NCBI GenBank assembly: GCA_023435925.1
Contig: JAEZLF010000114.1
Location: forward strand, 1-13,986
DNA: 13,986 nucleotides
Direction: 5' to 3'
DNA from: Bacillota bacterium
GTDB lineage: Bacteria > Bacillota > Clostridia > Acetivibrionales > DTU013
The translations under genes and the position numbers were made by a program. The notes beneath the pieces are model-generated. The model was given only the letters and a program-made list of their open reading frames with translations. It was not told where the DNA came from and did no database searches. This document shows, one piece after another, positions 8,401 through 13,986 of the stretch (positions within the stretch are counted from its first letter, which is position 1; each line of letters opens with the position of its first letter).

Positions 8401-8436
8401 TCAGGAAACGATGGGTATATCCTATTCGTGGAATGA
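5401..8436 (+). CDS. Large exported S-layer homology (SLH) protein with modular beta-rich tail
   Basis: A 1011-aa secreted protein. It begins at TTG, supported by AGGAAGGA at 5385-5392; the next in-frame ATG (residue 47) lies inside the signal peptide core, so TTG is needed. The signal peptide is unusual: about 34 hydrophilic, Asn-rich residues precede the hydrophobic core (about 39-53), with cleavage likely near residue 60 (HSIAA). Three divergent SLH repeats follow at about 81-133, 161-215 and 231-281; the third has the best motif (ITRE at 267-270). SLH triplets bind secondary cell-wall polysaccharide. Residues 311-1011 look like about eight degenerate modules of 75-100 residues, each opening with a G-x-V-like strand and ending near a GDxV-like turn and a valine-rich strand. 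No catalytic motif was recognised; a structural or adhesive surface role is inferred. Confidence 0.85.
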   Translation: MSILSKNHRNTNHINNDNGNDSQINKNHGNIIHRSFKFTACCLILAMLFTGVVPMHSIAAEEPDTVYYGDAGATAVIGNLSYVDVAGNVWSRDAIYEAGALGIMKGLESTSKRFNRTAALTKEEALAIAYRAAGREAEAQQLGITINNNRAAVNKKTDPVDVWYDGFLQLASQEGLITAQDLAHAFETDQTALEEGSFRRKGAAQRQEMAYWLAKALNIQPAGQQQELLNYTDWRTTDPDKLPYLEAMLQRGIMSGSGGRINPRQSITREQGAQVVKNAESIILEALKYTKSAGTVDRIESLKDYSGDTAADVKNITVRNSNGKLVSIVTAAPAGTASGSKNETSGAPAASLKRELVVYKNGAIGNSDLLKKGDRLQFISDSANMVKYVIVVSNVNDVRYIAAQVNSVDTANRLINVTQLFSMDYPDVKSISGDVSFSGSLNEKTSYRISADATITVNGVLAELSDITDDATAILTISSNNLVKEIQSVDLGINSEARRIVRGIVEENNPDLGYLTIYNEDGSGTGSSAVLRTYNYTDQNKTPIYRNHKTVKADGIQSGDTVYIKLDNDGDIASVSAVDNYIVRYGRVLSKMAAEIAVEFDDGTQQILETDNSIIVVRDKLLVGLKALKDGDRVRLLLNDNGKSTDLKEITIEGDEHFITNIYKGTVTKIDDMSDKITVMGLQVFNRGNWERTDRKGFTTIPLSDSFSIYSGDTLLDTENANKLLYSNEAYIAVEKTYGGEERAVVLSYRDSMDTPVPTVNDSISGVISGSGSFTLSRENQKVGYSKGSIVVKYGRLVSGSSLADNDQAYLALNRDYSSGNYYASVVKVDEPAVANHLALYRGRINAINEEISFTVESFSQLQGTDWRYSNTPKTFHITLSTRMLNDDGVLNVRDFKGYGEDSYISRTVYIVADGVNAILVSTAPFGTHHIKGTVYATDGTLLNLRNVQSYNPGTYMWVNGANTTINILENSIIIRNNKVINAADIEKGAAVRVLKKDATSGNDGYILFVE

Positions 8437-8525
8437 ATCAGGTGGTAAGAAGTAGTAATAGCAGCGAAAAAGTAATGAAAGCTGAAACAAAAAGCTTTGA
8501 AAGACGTAATGCTTGAATCGATAAA

Positions 8526-8532
8526 TTGGAGG
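8526..8532 (+). promoter_or_regulatory. Ribosome-binding site that fixes the second SLH gene start
   Basis: TTGGAGG ends nine bases before the ATG at 8542. An upstream in-frame ATG at 8497 would place 15 extra, polar residues before the signal peptide and lacks such a site, so 8542 is preferred. Confidence 0.75.
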
Positions 8533-8541
8533 TCTATATTA

Positions 8542-10077
8542 ATGAAGAAAAAAATACTGACGATATTACTTATTTTACTGCCATGTCTGTTCATCCCAGC
8601 AACGGTATATGCCCGAGAAGGAATTTGTGGCTATGAAGGAGGTATTTCGTCAGGAGAGGTTTCGGGGAAGACGACCTACGATTATAAGGAGGTATCCTTC
8701 ATCAGCGGAGAGCCTGTGGTATTTGAGGGAACTCTTATCATAAAGAAATCCCAGAGGCAGGACAAGACAACAACGACCTATACCTATAGTCTTAAAAATA
8801 CAGAGAAGGACGCCACGCTTTCGAGGACATTGGTCTTTACTACAACAGCCACGACTAGAGAAAACGGACAGATAACAGAAACAGTAGCTTTTTCCAAAAC
8901 ACCGACGGAAACAATAAAGATCGGAGATACCACTTATACGCTTAGAGGCGCCACTAGCTATGATCTGGCTCGCTCTAATCTGATTGATCCCAAACCGGCG
9001 GTAAATTATCATGCCGGAAGTATATGGAGCCGGAAGATTTACCAGGTGGGACAGGCTACTGACGGTAATACGGTGACGGTGGAATGTACCGGTGAATTTT
9101 ACGGGTATGATCAATACTGGGGAAATGCTGAAAGTCTGCTGCTGAACTATACAATCAGCAGTGAAAACTACGGAACACAGAGCGTGGACAAATGGGGCGG
9201 CACTGCAACCGTTGCTATATCGGCTACCTCCACAGAACAGTTGGAATATCAGGATAACAGGCCTGATCAGATCAGCTTTTCAGGCAGCTATGTTCAGAGC
9301 CGTATGAACAGCAGCATACTGGAATACACTTGTATGCTGCCGGAATTTGATGCAAAAGGTATTTCGACGGATAATATTAAGACTTACAAGGACAGTCTGA
9401 AAATCGAAACCTTTCCGACGCAGAAAAGACTTCCTACCGTGAACCCTGCCAATATAAGGGGGCATTGGTCTGAAGAGGACCTGAGGATCATGTTTGGGCT
9501 CGAGGTCTTCAAGGGTGACGGGCTAAACTTCAATCCTGATCAGTACATGAGCCGGGCCGAGTTTGCCACAGCAATGGTTCAGATCGCAAGAGAAGTTCCT
9601 GTAGATCCCGCTTTGGTTAAGAGCACCAATCTGACGACGAGAAGAACATCCTCAAAACAGGTAATCGTATCACCATTCAATGATGTATCCATCAATAATT
9701 TAAATTTTACACAGATCAAAAGTGCTTACGAACGCAATCTTCTCAGCGGAAAGGGAAGTAATCTATTCGGACCGAATGACAACATTACAAAAGCAGATGC
9801 AATTGTCGCCTTTATCAGAGCCCTTGGCTTTGAATCTCTTGCGCCTGCACCGATTGCTGTAACCGGCTTCAGGGATAATGATCTCATTCCTTCCTATGCC
9901 AGAAATGCAGCCTACGTGGCAAAAAAAATAGGTATTCTTCAAAGCGACAGCAAAGGAAATATGAATCCGACTAAGAAGCTGGCCAAAGCAGAAGGTGCGG
10001 CGTTATTCAAAAGTCTCATCACCTATTTGCAGGATGGAATAAAGAAAGACTACAGAGAACGGATGGTAAATTATTGA
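8542..10077 (+). CDS. Exported protein with C-terminal SLH repeats
   Basis: A 511-aa secreted protein. A classic signal peptide occupies residues 1-24 (MKKKILTILL core, cleavage after VYA). Residues 25 to about 300 form a Thr/Ser-rich, beta-strand-like region (for example TTTYTYSLKN and TTTATTREN) that I do not recognise. Three SLH repeats close the protein at about 305-351 (with MSRAE), 377-430 (ITKAD) and 441-497 (LAKAE), so the wall anchor is at the opposite end from the preceding SLH protein. The gene starts 105 nt after that one and ends 69 nt before an exported S41 protease, in the same orientation, suggesting an envelope operon. The SLH assignment is strong. The function of the N-terminal region is unknown; it carries no visible enzyme motif. 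Confidence 0.85.
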   Translation: MKKKILTILLILLPCLFIPATVYAREGICGYEGGISSGEVSGKTTYDYKEVSFISGEPVVFEGTLIIKKSQRQDKTTTTYTYSLKNTEKDATLSRTLVFTTTATTRENGQITETVAFSKTPTETIKIGDTTYTLRGATSYDLARSNLIDPKPAVNYHAGSIWSRKIYQVGQATDGNTVTVECTGEFYGYDQYWGNAESLLLNYTISSENYGTQSVDKWGGTATVAISATSTEQLEYQDNRPDQISFSGSYVQSRMNSSILEYTCMLPEFDAKGISTDNIKTYKDSLKIETFPTQKRLPTVNPANIRGHWSEEDLRIMFGLEVFKGDGLNFNPDQYMSRAEFATAMVQIAREVPVDPALVKSTNLTTRRTSSKQVIVSPFNDVSINNLNFTQIKSAYERNLLSGKGSNLFGPNDNITKADAIVAFIRALGFESLAPAPIAVTGFRDNDLIPSYARNAAYVAKKIGILQSDSKGNMNPTKKLAKAEGAALFKSLITYLQDGIKKDYRERMVNY

Positions 10078-10101
10078 TGTCTATTTATTTCATTCCTAAT
10101 G

Positions 10102-10114
10102 TGATAAAATAAAA
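10102..10114 (+). promoter_or_regulatory. Possible -10 region upstream of S41 protease gene
   Basis: TGATAAAATAAAA includes TAAAAT at 10105-10110, 37 nt before the GTG start. No good -35 is visible at the right distance (TATTTA at 10082-10087 is poor). It may give the protease extra transcription independent of the SLH genes. Confidence 0.3.
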
Positions 10115-10146
10115 ATATTAAATTTTATTCCAAAGGGAGAATTACT

Positions 10147-11646
10147 GTGAAAATAAATATACTGAAAGTATCATTCAGGCGCAGTATCTGTGCTATTCTG
10201 GTTGTTTTTCTTCTAGTCGGGCAGCCTGCCTTTGCAGCAGCCCCCTCAACCGATGAAAGAAATCTTCAATATTTTCAGGGAATTATCGATTTAATCCGGG
10301 ATCAATATAAAGGCGCGTTTACAGATGAACAGCTGGTTGAAGGCGCGGTGGGCGGCATGCTGAACTCTCTGGACGATTATACAACATACTACACTCCCAA
10401 AGAAGCGGATACTTTCATGGGAGCGGTTACCGGCGTATTTGGAGGTATTGGCGTAGCCATGGAGATCAGCGGGGATTACATACTTGTTTCAAAGGTTTTC
10501 TCAGCATCACCTGCGGAGAAGGCCGGGATTATACAAGGGGATAAAATTGTAGAGGCCAACGGGAAAAGCCTTGTCAAGGTCACCACGGATGAAGCTGCAT
10601 CCATGATTAAGGGTGAGGTTGGCACAAAGGTGAGACTGGGCATATTGCGTAATGGAGCCGGAAACGTACAATATTTCGACGTGATCCGGGACATTATCAA
10701 GATAAATCCTGTTACTTATGAAATCAGAGATGGAGTCGGCTATATCAAGCTTGAAACTTTTAATGAAAATACAGATGAATACATAACAAATGCCTTGAAC
10801 GAGATGGACAGCAAAAACATTACAAAAATCATACTCGATTTGCGCGATAATCCGGGCGGAGAAGTAATCCAAGCTGTTGCCGTTGCCCGTAAGTTTATAC
10901 CGAAGGGATTGATAACCAAGCTGGATTATAAATCTGAAAAATATTCGGACATCATATACGAATCCTATCTGGAAAAGCCCAAATATAAGCTTGCTGTGCT
11001 GGTGAACGGAATGAGCGCCAGTGCGTCTGAAATCGTTTCCGGTGCCATTCAGGATACCGGAGTGGGTAAGCTGGTAGGAACGAAAACTTTCGGGAAGGCT
11101 AAATTCCAGGCGCTGCTGCCTATATTGACGCCGGAAGCTTTTGCAAAATATGAGAAGACGCTTGGCATTAAGGTGGTTAACGGGTTTGATCTGCAAATGA
11201 ATTATGGTATCGTCCCCGCCGGCAATGAGATTGCGGGCTACACAAAAATGACGCTTGGACTTTACTATACACCTAATGGAAGAATGATCGACGGGACAGG
11301 CCTCATGCCGGATGTTGCAATAGAGGATCCAAAACCGGTTTCAGACATATACATCAACAGTCTTCAGAAACTGACTAAAACCACAAAGCCAACCTTGAAT
11401 TCGCAAGGTGTTGATGTGTATAATGCAGAAAAGCTATTGCGAGCATTAGGATATGACGTGGGTGTTCCGGATACGACGATGGATGAGAAAACCGCAAGTG
11501 CAGTAAAGGCTTTTCAAAAGGATGTCGGCCTTTTCAGCTATGGCGTGTTGGATTATTCTACCCAGGATGCGCTGAACACCTCACTTTTGGAGCTTATCAC
11601 CAAATATGACAAACAATATGCTGAAGCTGTGAAGATTCTAAACTAA
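10147..11646 (+). CDS. S41 family C-terminal processing peptidase with PDZ and peptidoglycan-binding domains
   Basis: A 499-aa exported serine protease of the CtpA/CtpB/Prc type. The GTG start has AAAGGGAGA at 10132-10140 before it. The signal peptide is residues 1-30 (cleavage near AFA). A PDZ domain spans about 93-180 (GIGVAMEISGDYILVSKVF then AEKAGIIQGDKI), and the S41 core follows. The Ser-Lys dyad is Ser292 in SASASEI and Lys317 in TFGK; their 25-residue spacing equals that of E. coli Prc Ser452/Lys477. Ala318 replaces the Gly usually found after the Lys. About 35 extra residues (about 325-360) precede the YYTPNGR segment. A PG_binding_1-type domain lies at about 417-478 (AEKLLRALGYDVG, VKAFQKDVGL). 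It probably trims exported or wall proteins; the adjacent SLH proteins are candidate substrates by position only. Confidence 0.93.
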   Translation: MKINILKVSFRRSICAILVVFLLVGQPAFAAAPSTDERNLQYFQGIIDLIRDQYKGAFTDEQLVEGAVGGMLNSLDDYTTYYTPKEADTFMGAVTGVFGGIGVAMEISGDYILVSKVFSASPAEKAGIIQGDKIVEANGKSLVKVTTDEAASMIKGEVGTKVRLGILRNGAGNVQYFDVIRDIIKINPVTYEIRDGVGYIKLETFNENTDEYITNALNEMDSKNITKIILDLRDNPGGEVIQAVAVARKFIPKGLITKLDYKSEKYSDIIYESYLEKPKYKLAVLVNGMSASASEIVSGAIQDTGVGKLVGTKTFGKAKFQALLPILTPEAFAKYEKTLGIKVVNGFDLQMNYGIVPAGNEIAGYTKMTLGLYYTPNGRMIDGTGLMPDVAIEDPKPVSDIYINSLQKLTKTTKPTLNSQGVDVYNAEKLLRALGYDVGVPDTTMDEKTASAVKAFQKDVGLFSYGVLDYSTQDALNTSLLELITKYDKQYAEAVKILN

Positions 11647-11681
11647 AATAAAAAATTTGAATAAAGATTAAAAAAATGGTA

Positions 11682-11710
11682 TTGACATCGTGTGCCTGCA
11701 AATATAAAAT
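11682..11710 (+). promoter_or_regulatory. Sigma-A promoter of pyrG
   Basis: A perfect -35 TTGACA (11682-11687) is separated by 17 nt from TAAAAT (11705-11710). This is the best promoter in the window. It lies 65 nt upstream of the pyrG start and places transcription start near 11717, so pyrG is transcribed independently of the envelope genes. Confidence 0.8.
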
Positions 11711-11720
11711 AAGATATGTT

Positions 11721-11752
11721 TTTTGCAAGATGTCGAGGACAAACTTGCAAAA
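11721..11752 (+). promoter_or_regulatory. Hairpin in the pyrG leader
   Basis: A perfect 9-bp inverted repeat (TTTTGCAAG at 11721-11729, CTTGCAAAA at 11744-11752) with a 14-nt loop sits between the predicted transcription start and the ribosome-binding site. It has no U-run after it, so it is not a standard attenuator. It ends eight bases before the CGGAGG at 11760-11765. It may affect mRNA stability or translation, or be a protein-binding site. Confidence 0.5.
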
Positions 11753-11774
11753 TTAGATATCGGAGGTTTCATTT

Positions 11775-13385
11775 ATGTCAGCGAAATATATATTTGTAAC
11801 AGGCGGAGTTGTGTCGGGGTTAGGCAAGGGAATTACTGCCGCATCACTGGGGACGCTTTTGAAGGCAAGAGGGATTCACGTGACCATTCAGAAATTTGAT
11901 CCCTATATTAATGTCGATCCCGGTACGATGAGTCCCTATCAGCACGGGGAGGTATTCGTCACCGACGACGGTGCGGAGACGGATCTGGATTTAGGCCACT
12001 ATGAAAGATTTATCGATGAAAGCCTCAACAAGAACAACAATGTGACTACCGGGAAAATCTACTGGTCCATCATCAGTAAAGAACGGAAAGGAGATTTTCT
12101 TGGAGGCACGGTACAGGTAATACCCCATATCACAAACGAAATTAAAGAGAGAATATACAGGGTAGGCAAATCTGATCACACCGATGTGGTTATCACAGAA
12201 ATTGGAGGAACCGTCGGGGACATAGAAAGCCTACCCTTTCTTGAGGCCATCAGACAGGTCTCATCGGAAGTGGGCCGGGAACATGTCATGTATATCCATG
12301 TTACACTGGTTCCGTACCTTGAAAAATCCGGTGAGCTTAAAACAAAGCCTACTCAGCATAGCGTGAAGGAGCTCAGGAGTATTGGCATCCAGCCCGACGT
12401 GATTGTTTGCAGAACACAGAAGGAGCTTTCGAAGGATTTGAAGGATAAGACAGGGCTGTTCTGCAATCTGCCAGGTGACTGTATAATACAGAACCTGGAT
12501 GCAGAAGTACTGTATGAAGTGCCTCTTATGCTTGAAAAAGAAGGTCTGGCGGATATCGTCTGCAAACGCCTGGCACTTCAATGCGGTAAGCCTGATCTGA
12601 ATGACTGGACCGAAATGGTGGAGAAACAAAAGAACTTCAAGCAAAGCGTAACGATAGCTCTTGTTGGTAAATATGTGGAGCTGCACGACGCGTACCTGAG
12701 CGTTGCTGAATCTCTGAGACATGGCGGAATTGCAAATGACACCGAGGTGAAGATTGAATGGGTCAATTCGGAGCTTTGTACTGCGGAAAATATGAAGGAA
12801 TGCTTGCTAAAAGCAGACGGTGTACTTGTTCCGGGTGGTTTCGGTGACCGTGGCATAGAAGGGAAAATACTGGCTGCTCAGCTTGCGAGGGAAAACAATA
12901 TACCGTTTTTCGGTATCTGTCTTGGTATGCAGATGGCAGTCATTGAGTTCGCCAGGAATGTGTGTGGGTTGGAAAACGCCCACAGCACTGAATTCAGCAG
13001 CAATACAAGTAATCCTGTTATTGACCTGATGCCGGAACAAAGGGATATCGATGAAAAGGGCGGCACAATGCGCCTTGGCGTTTATCCCTGCAAGATCGGG
13101 AAGAGCACGCGTGTCTGTGCAATATATCAGGATGAACTGATTTATGAACGACACAGGCACAGGTATGAATTCAATAACCGGTACAGGGAGGTCATGACAT
13201 CAAAAGGCTTGACATTATCAGGACTTTCACCTGATGAACGATTGGTTGAAATTGTTGAAATAAAGGATCATCCATGGTATATCGGTGTGCAATTCCATCC
13301 GGAATTCAAATCCAGGCCGAACAGACCACACCCACTTTTTGCCGCGTTCATCAGAGCATCTTTGGAAAAGAAGAAGAGTAAATAG
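11775..13385 (+). CDS. pyrG: CTP synthase
   Basis: A 536-aa cytoplasmic enzyme making CTP from UTP, ATP and glutamine in the last step of de novo pyrimidine nucleotide synthesis. The N-terminal amidoligase domain opens with KYIFVTGGVVSGLGKGITAA (P-loop region, residues 4-23) and carries KFDPYINVDPGTMSPYQHGE (40-59). The C-terminal class I glutaminase domain (from about 290) has the oxyanion strand PGGFGDRG (353-360), the nucleophile Cys382 in GICLGMQ and the triad His508/Glu510 in QFHPEF. All key residues are present and length is normal. The start is fixed by CGGAGG at 11760-11765. It has its own promoter and leader hairpin; the downstream gene is spoIIR. Confidence 0.98.
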   Translation: MSAKYIFVTGGVVSGLGKGITAASLGTLLKARGIHVTIQKFDPYINVDPGTMSPYQHGEVFVTDDGAETDLDLGHYERFIDESLNKNNNVTTGKIYWSIISKERKGDFLGGTVQVIPHITNEIKERIYRVGKSDHTDVVITEIGGTVGDIESLPFLEAIRQVSSEVGREHVMYIHVTLVPYLEKSGELKTKPTQHSVKELRSIGIQPDVIVCRTQKELSKDLKDKTGLFCNLPGDCIIQNLDAEVLYEVPLMLEKEGLADIVCKRLALQCGKPDLNDWTEMVEKQKNFKQSVTIALVGKYVELHDAYLSVAESLRHGGIANDTEVKIEWVNSELCTAENMKECLLKADGVLVPGGFGDRGIEGKILAAQLARENNIPFFGICLGMQMAVIEFARNVCGLENAHSTEFSSNTSNPVIDLMPEQRDIDEKGGTMRLGVYPCKIGKSTRVCAIYQDELIYERHRHRYEFNNRYREVMTSKGLTLSGLSPDERLVEIVEIKDHPWYIGVQFHPEFKSRPNRPHPLFAAFIRASLEKKKSK

Positions 13386-13392
13386 TAAATGC

Positions 13393-13409
13393 GATTTTGA
13401 TCAAAAATC
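13393..13409 (+). terminator. Weak AT-rich terminator-like hairpin after pyrG
   Basis: GATTTT (13393-13398) and AAAATC (13404-13409) can pair around a 5-nt loop eight bases after the pyrG stop, with a T-rich tract (ATTTTTTCTTCT) about 13 nt further on. The stem is AT-rich and the T tract is not adjacent, so termination would be weak. Confidence 0.3.
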
Positions 13410-13497
13410 CATAGTTCCTAATTATTTTTTCTTCTATATATATTTTACGTAAAGTATAAAATTTAGGCAATTTGACAATACTTAATACTGTGTTGGA

Positions 13498-13515
13498 TGC
13501 ATAACGGATTATGCA
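13498..13515 (+). promoter_or_regulatory. Palindrome upstream of spoIIR
   Basis: TGCATAA (13498-13504) and TTATGCA (13509-13515) form a perfect 7-bp inverted repeat around CGGA. It lies about 50 nt before the spoIIR start. It may be an operator or a small RNA hairpin; its role is unknown. Confidence 0.4.
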
Positions 13516-13534
13516 GCCTCATTCACACAAATTA

Positions 13535-13544
13535 GGATAAAACA
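13535..13544 (+). promoter_or_regulatory. Possible sigma-F-type -10 element of spoIIR
   Basis: GGATAAAACA resembles the sigma-F/sigma-G -10 pattern GG-N2-A-N-A-N-T except at one position, and spoIIR is sigma-F dependent in known spore formers. A convincing -35 (GYATA-like) about 15 nt upstream was not found, and the distance to the start codon is short (22 nt). A TTGACA at 13472-13477 lacks a good -10 at 17 nt. Confidence 0.22.
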
Positions 13545-13566
13545 TGTGTTATTGGGGGATACAGTT

Positions 13567-13986
13567 ATGAGTAAATTATGGGTGATTATAAGGAAACTGG
13601 CTTGCCTGAGCCGGACAGACAAAAAAGCAAAAGTCTTAATCGCGGTAATGCTTGCCGTGATATTGATTTTCGTATCCGTCCTCTTTGTTGAACTAAATGC
13701 ATACACGGAGGATCTAAACAGTGGGCTTTCCGATAATCTGATACGGCTGCATGTAATTGCCAACAGTGATTCACCTGAGGACCAGGAACTGAAAAGAAAT
13801 GTACGGGATGCGGTACTGGACTATGTCCGCAACGAGCTTGAGGATTCAAAGGATATTGAAAAAACAAAAGCGATAATCAGCAGTAAAATAAAGGATATAA
13901 CAGCTGTTGCAAAGAGAACGGTAAGCAGCAGCGGAAGTAACTACCCTGTGAGTGCGGTTCTAGGTAATTACCCCTTCCCGACAAAG
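13567..13986 (+). CDS. spoIIR: Stage II sporulation protein R, 5' part
   Basis: The first 140 codons of a gene that continues past the right edge. The start is ATG with GGGGGA at 13554-13559. A single hydrophobic segment (about residues 22-41, IAVMLAVILIFVSVLFV) acts as signal or membrane anchor. It is followed by the family's strongest block, NLIRLHVIANSDSPEDQ (57-73), and KRNVRDAVLDYV (76-87). In known endospore formers SpoIIR is made in the forespore under sigma-F, is exported into the intermembrane space and triggers SpoIIGA to process pro-sigma-E in the mother cell. Full-length members are roughly 200-260 aa, so about half is visible. It places the organism among endospore formers. Confidence 0.9.
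   Translation, partial: MSKLWVIIRKLACLSRTDKKAKVLIAVMLAVILIFVSVLFVELNAYTEDLNSGLSDNLIRLHVIANSDSPEDQELKRNVRDAVLDYVRNELEDSKDIEKTKAIISSKIKDITAVAKRTVSSSGSNYPVSAVLGNYPFPTK

Noticed and set aside
8478..8498. AAAGCT/AGCTTT inverted repeat between the two SLH genes
   Set aside because: Short, AT-rich and not followed by a T-run; likely chance, so it does not break the operon.
8497..8541. Upstream ATG of the second SLH gene
   Set aside because: It would add 15 polar residues before a textbook signal peptide and lacks a ribosome-binding site; TTGGAGG favours 8542.
10507..11196. Long minus-strand open frame of 229 codons inside the S41 protease gene
   Set aside because: It is antisense to a clearly real gene with conserved S41 motifs and has no recognisable domain or start signal of its own.
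12261..12722. Minus-strand open frame inside pyrG
   Set aside because: It is a shadow of highly conserved CTP synthase coding sequence.

Overview
The window looks like chromosome of a spore-forming, low-to-mid-GC, Gram-positive anaerobe of the Clostridia, possibly a polysaccharide degrader. This rests on purine-rich Shine-Dalgarno sequences before nearly every gene, one TTG and one GTG start, three-repeat SLH cell-wall anchors, a spoIIR-type sporulation gene, and glycan phosphorylase chemistry. The species cannot be named from the sequence. All genes lie on the + strand.

Region 1 (1-4407) is a carbohydrate-catabolic cluster. It holds the 3' end of a Gfo/Idh/MocA NAD(P)-dependent sugar oxidoreductase, a GH4 NAD+/metal-dependent glycosidase, and a GH94 (cellobiose phosphorylase family) glycoside phosphorylase. 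The first two enzyme families can both work through 3-keto sugar chemistry. The third conserves bond energy as a sugar 1-phosphate, so the set suggests intracellular breakdown of an imported disaccharide or oligosaccharide.

Region 2 (4408-5400) is AT-rich and poor in intact genes. It holds a possible decayed ORF, a short tandem repeat, a DUF4160 gene interrupted by an in-frame TAG, an intact DUF2442 gene directly behind it, and an inverted repeat.

Region 3 (5401-11646) is a cell-envelope gene set: a 1011-aa exported protein with N-terminal SLH repeats and a long tail of about eight degenerate beta modules; a 511-aa exported protein with SLH repeats at its C terminus instead; and an exported S41 C-terminal processing protease with PDZ and peptidoglycan-binding domains. 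The three run close together with the same orientation and are probably co-transcribed.

Region 4 (11647-13986) is housekeeping and sporulation. pyrG (CTP synthase) has a near-consensus sigma-A promoter and a leader hairpin. The 5' part of spoIIR follows and runs off the window. No RNA genes, CRISPR arrays, insertion sequences or phage genes were seen. No convincing new multi-gene system was found. The most unusual items are the TAG-broken DUF4160/DUF2442 pair, the modular tail of the large SLH protein, and the non-coding hairpins.
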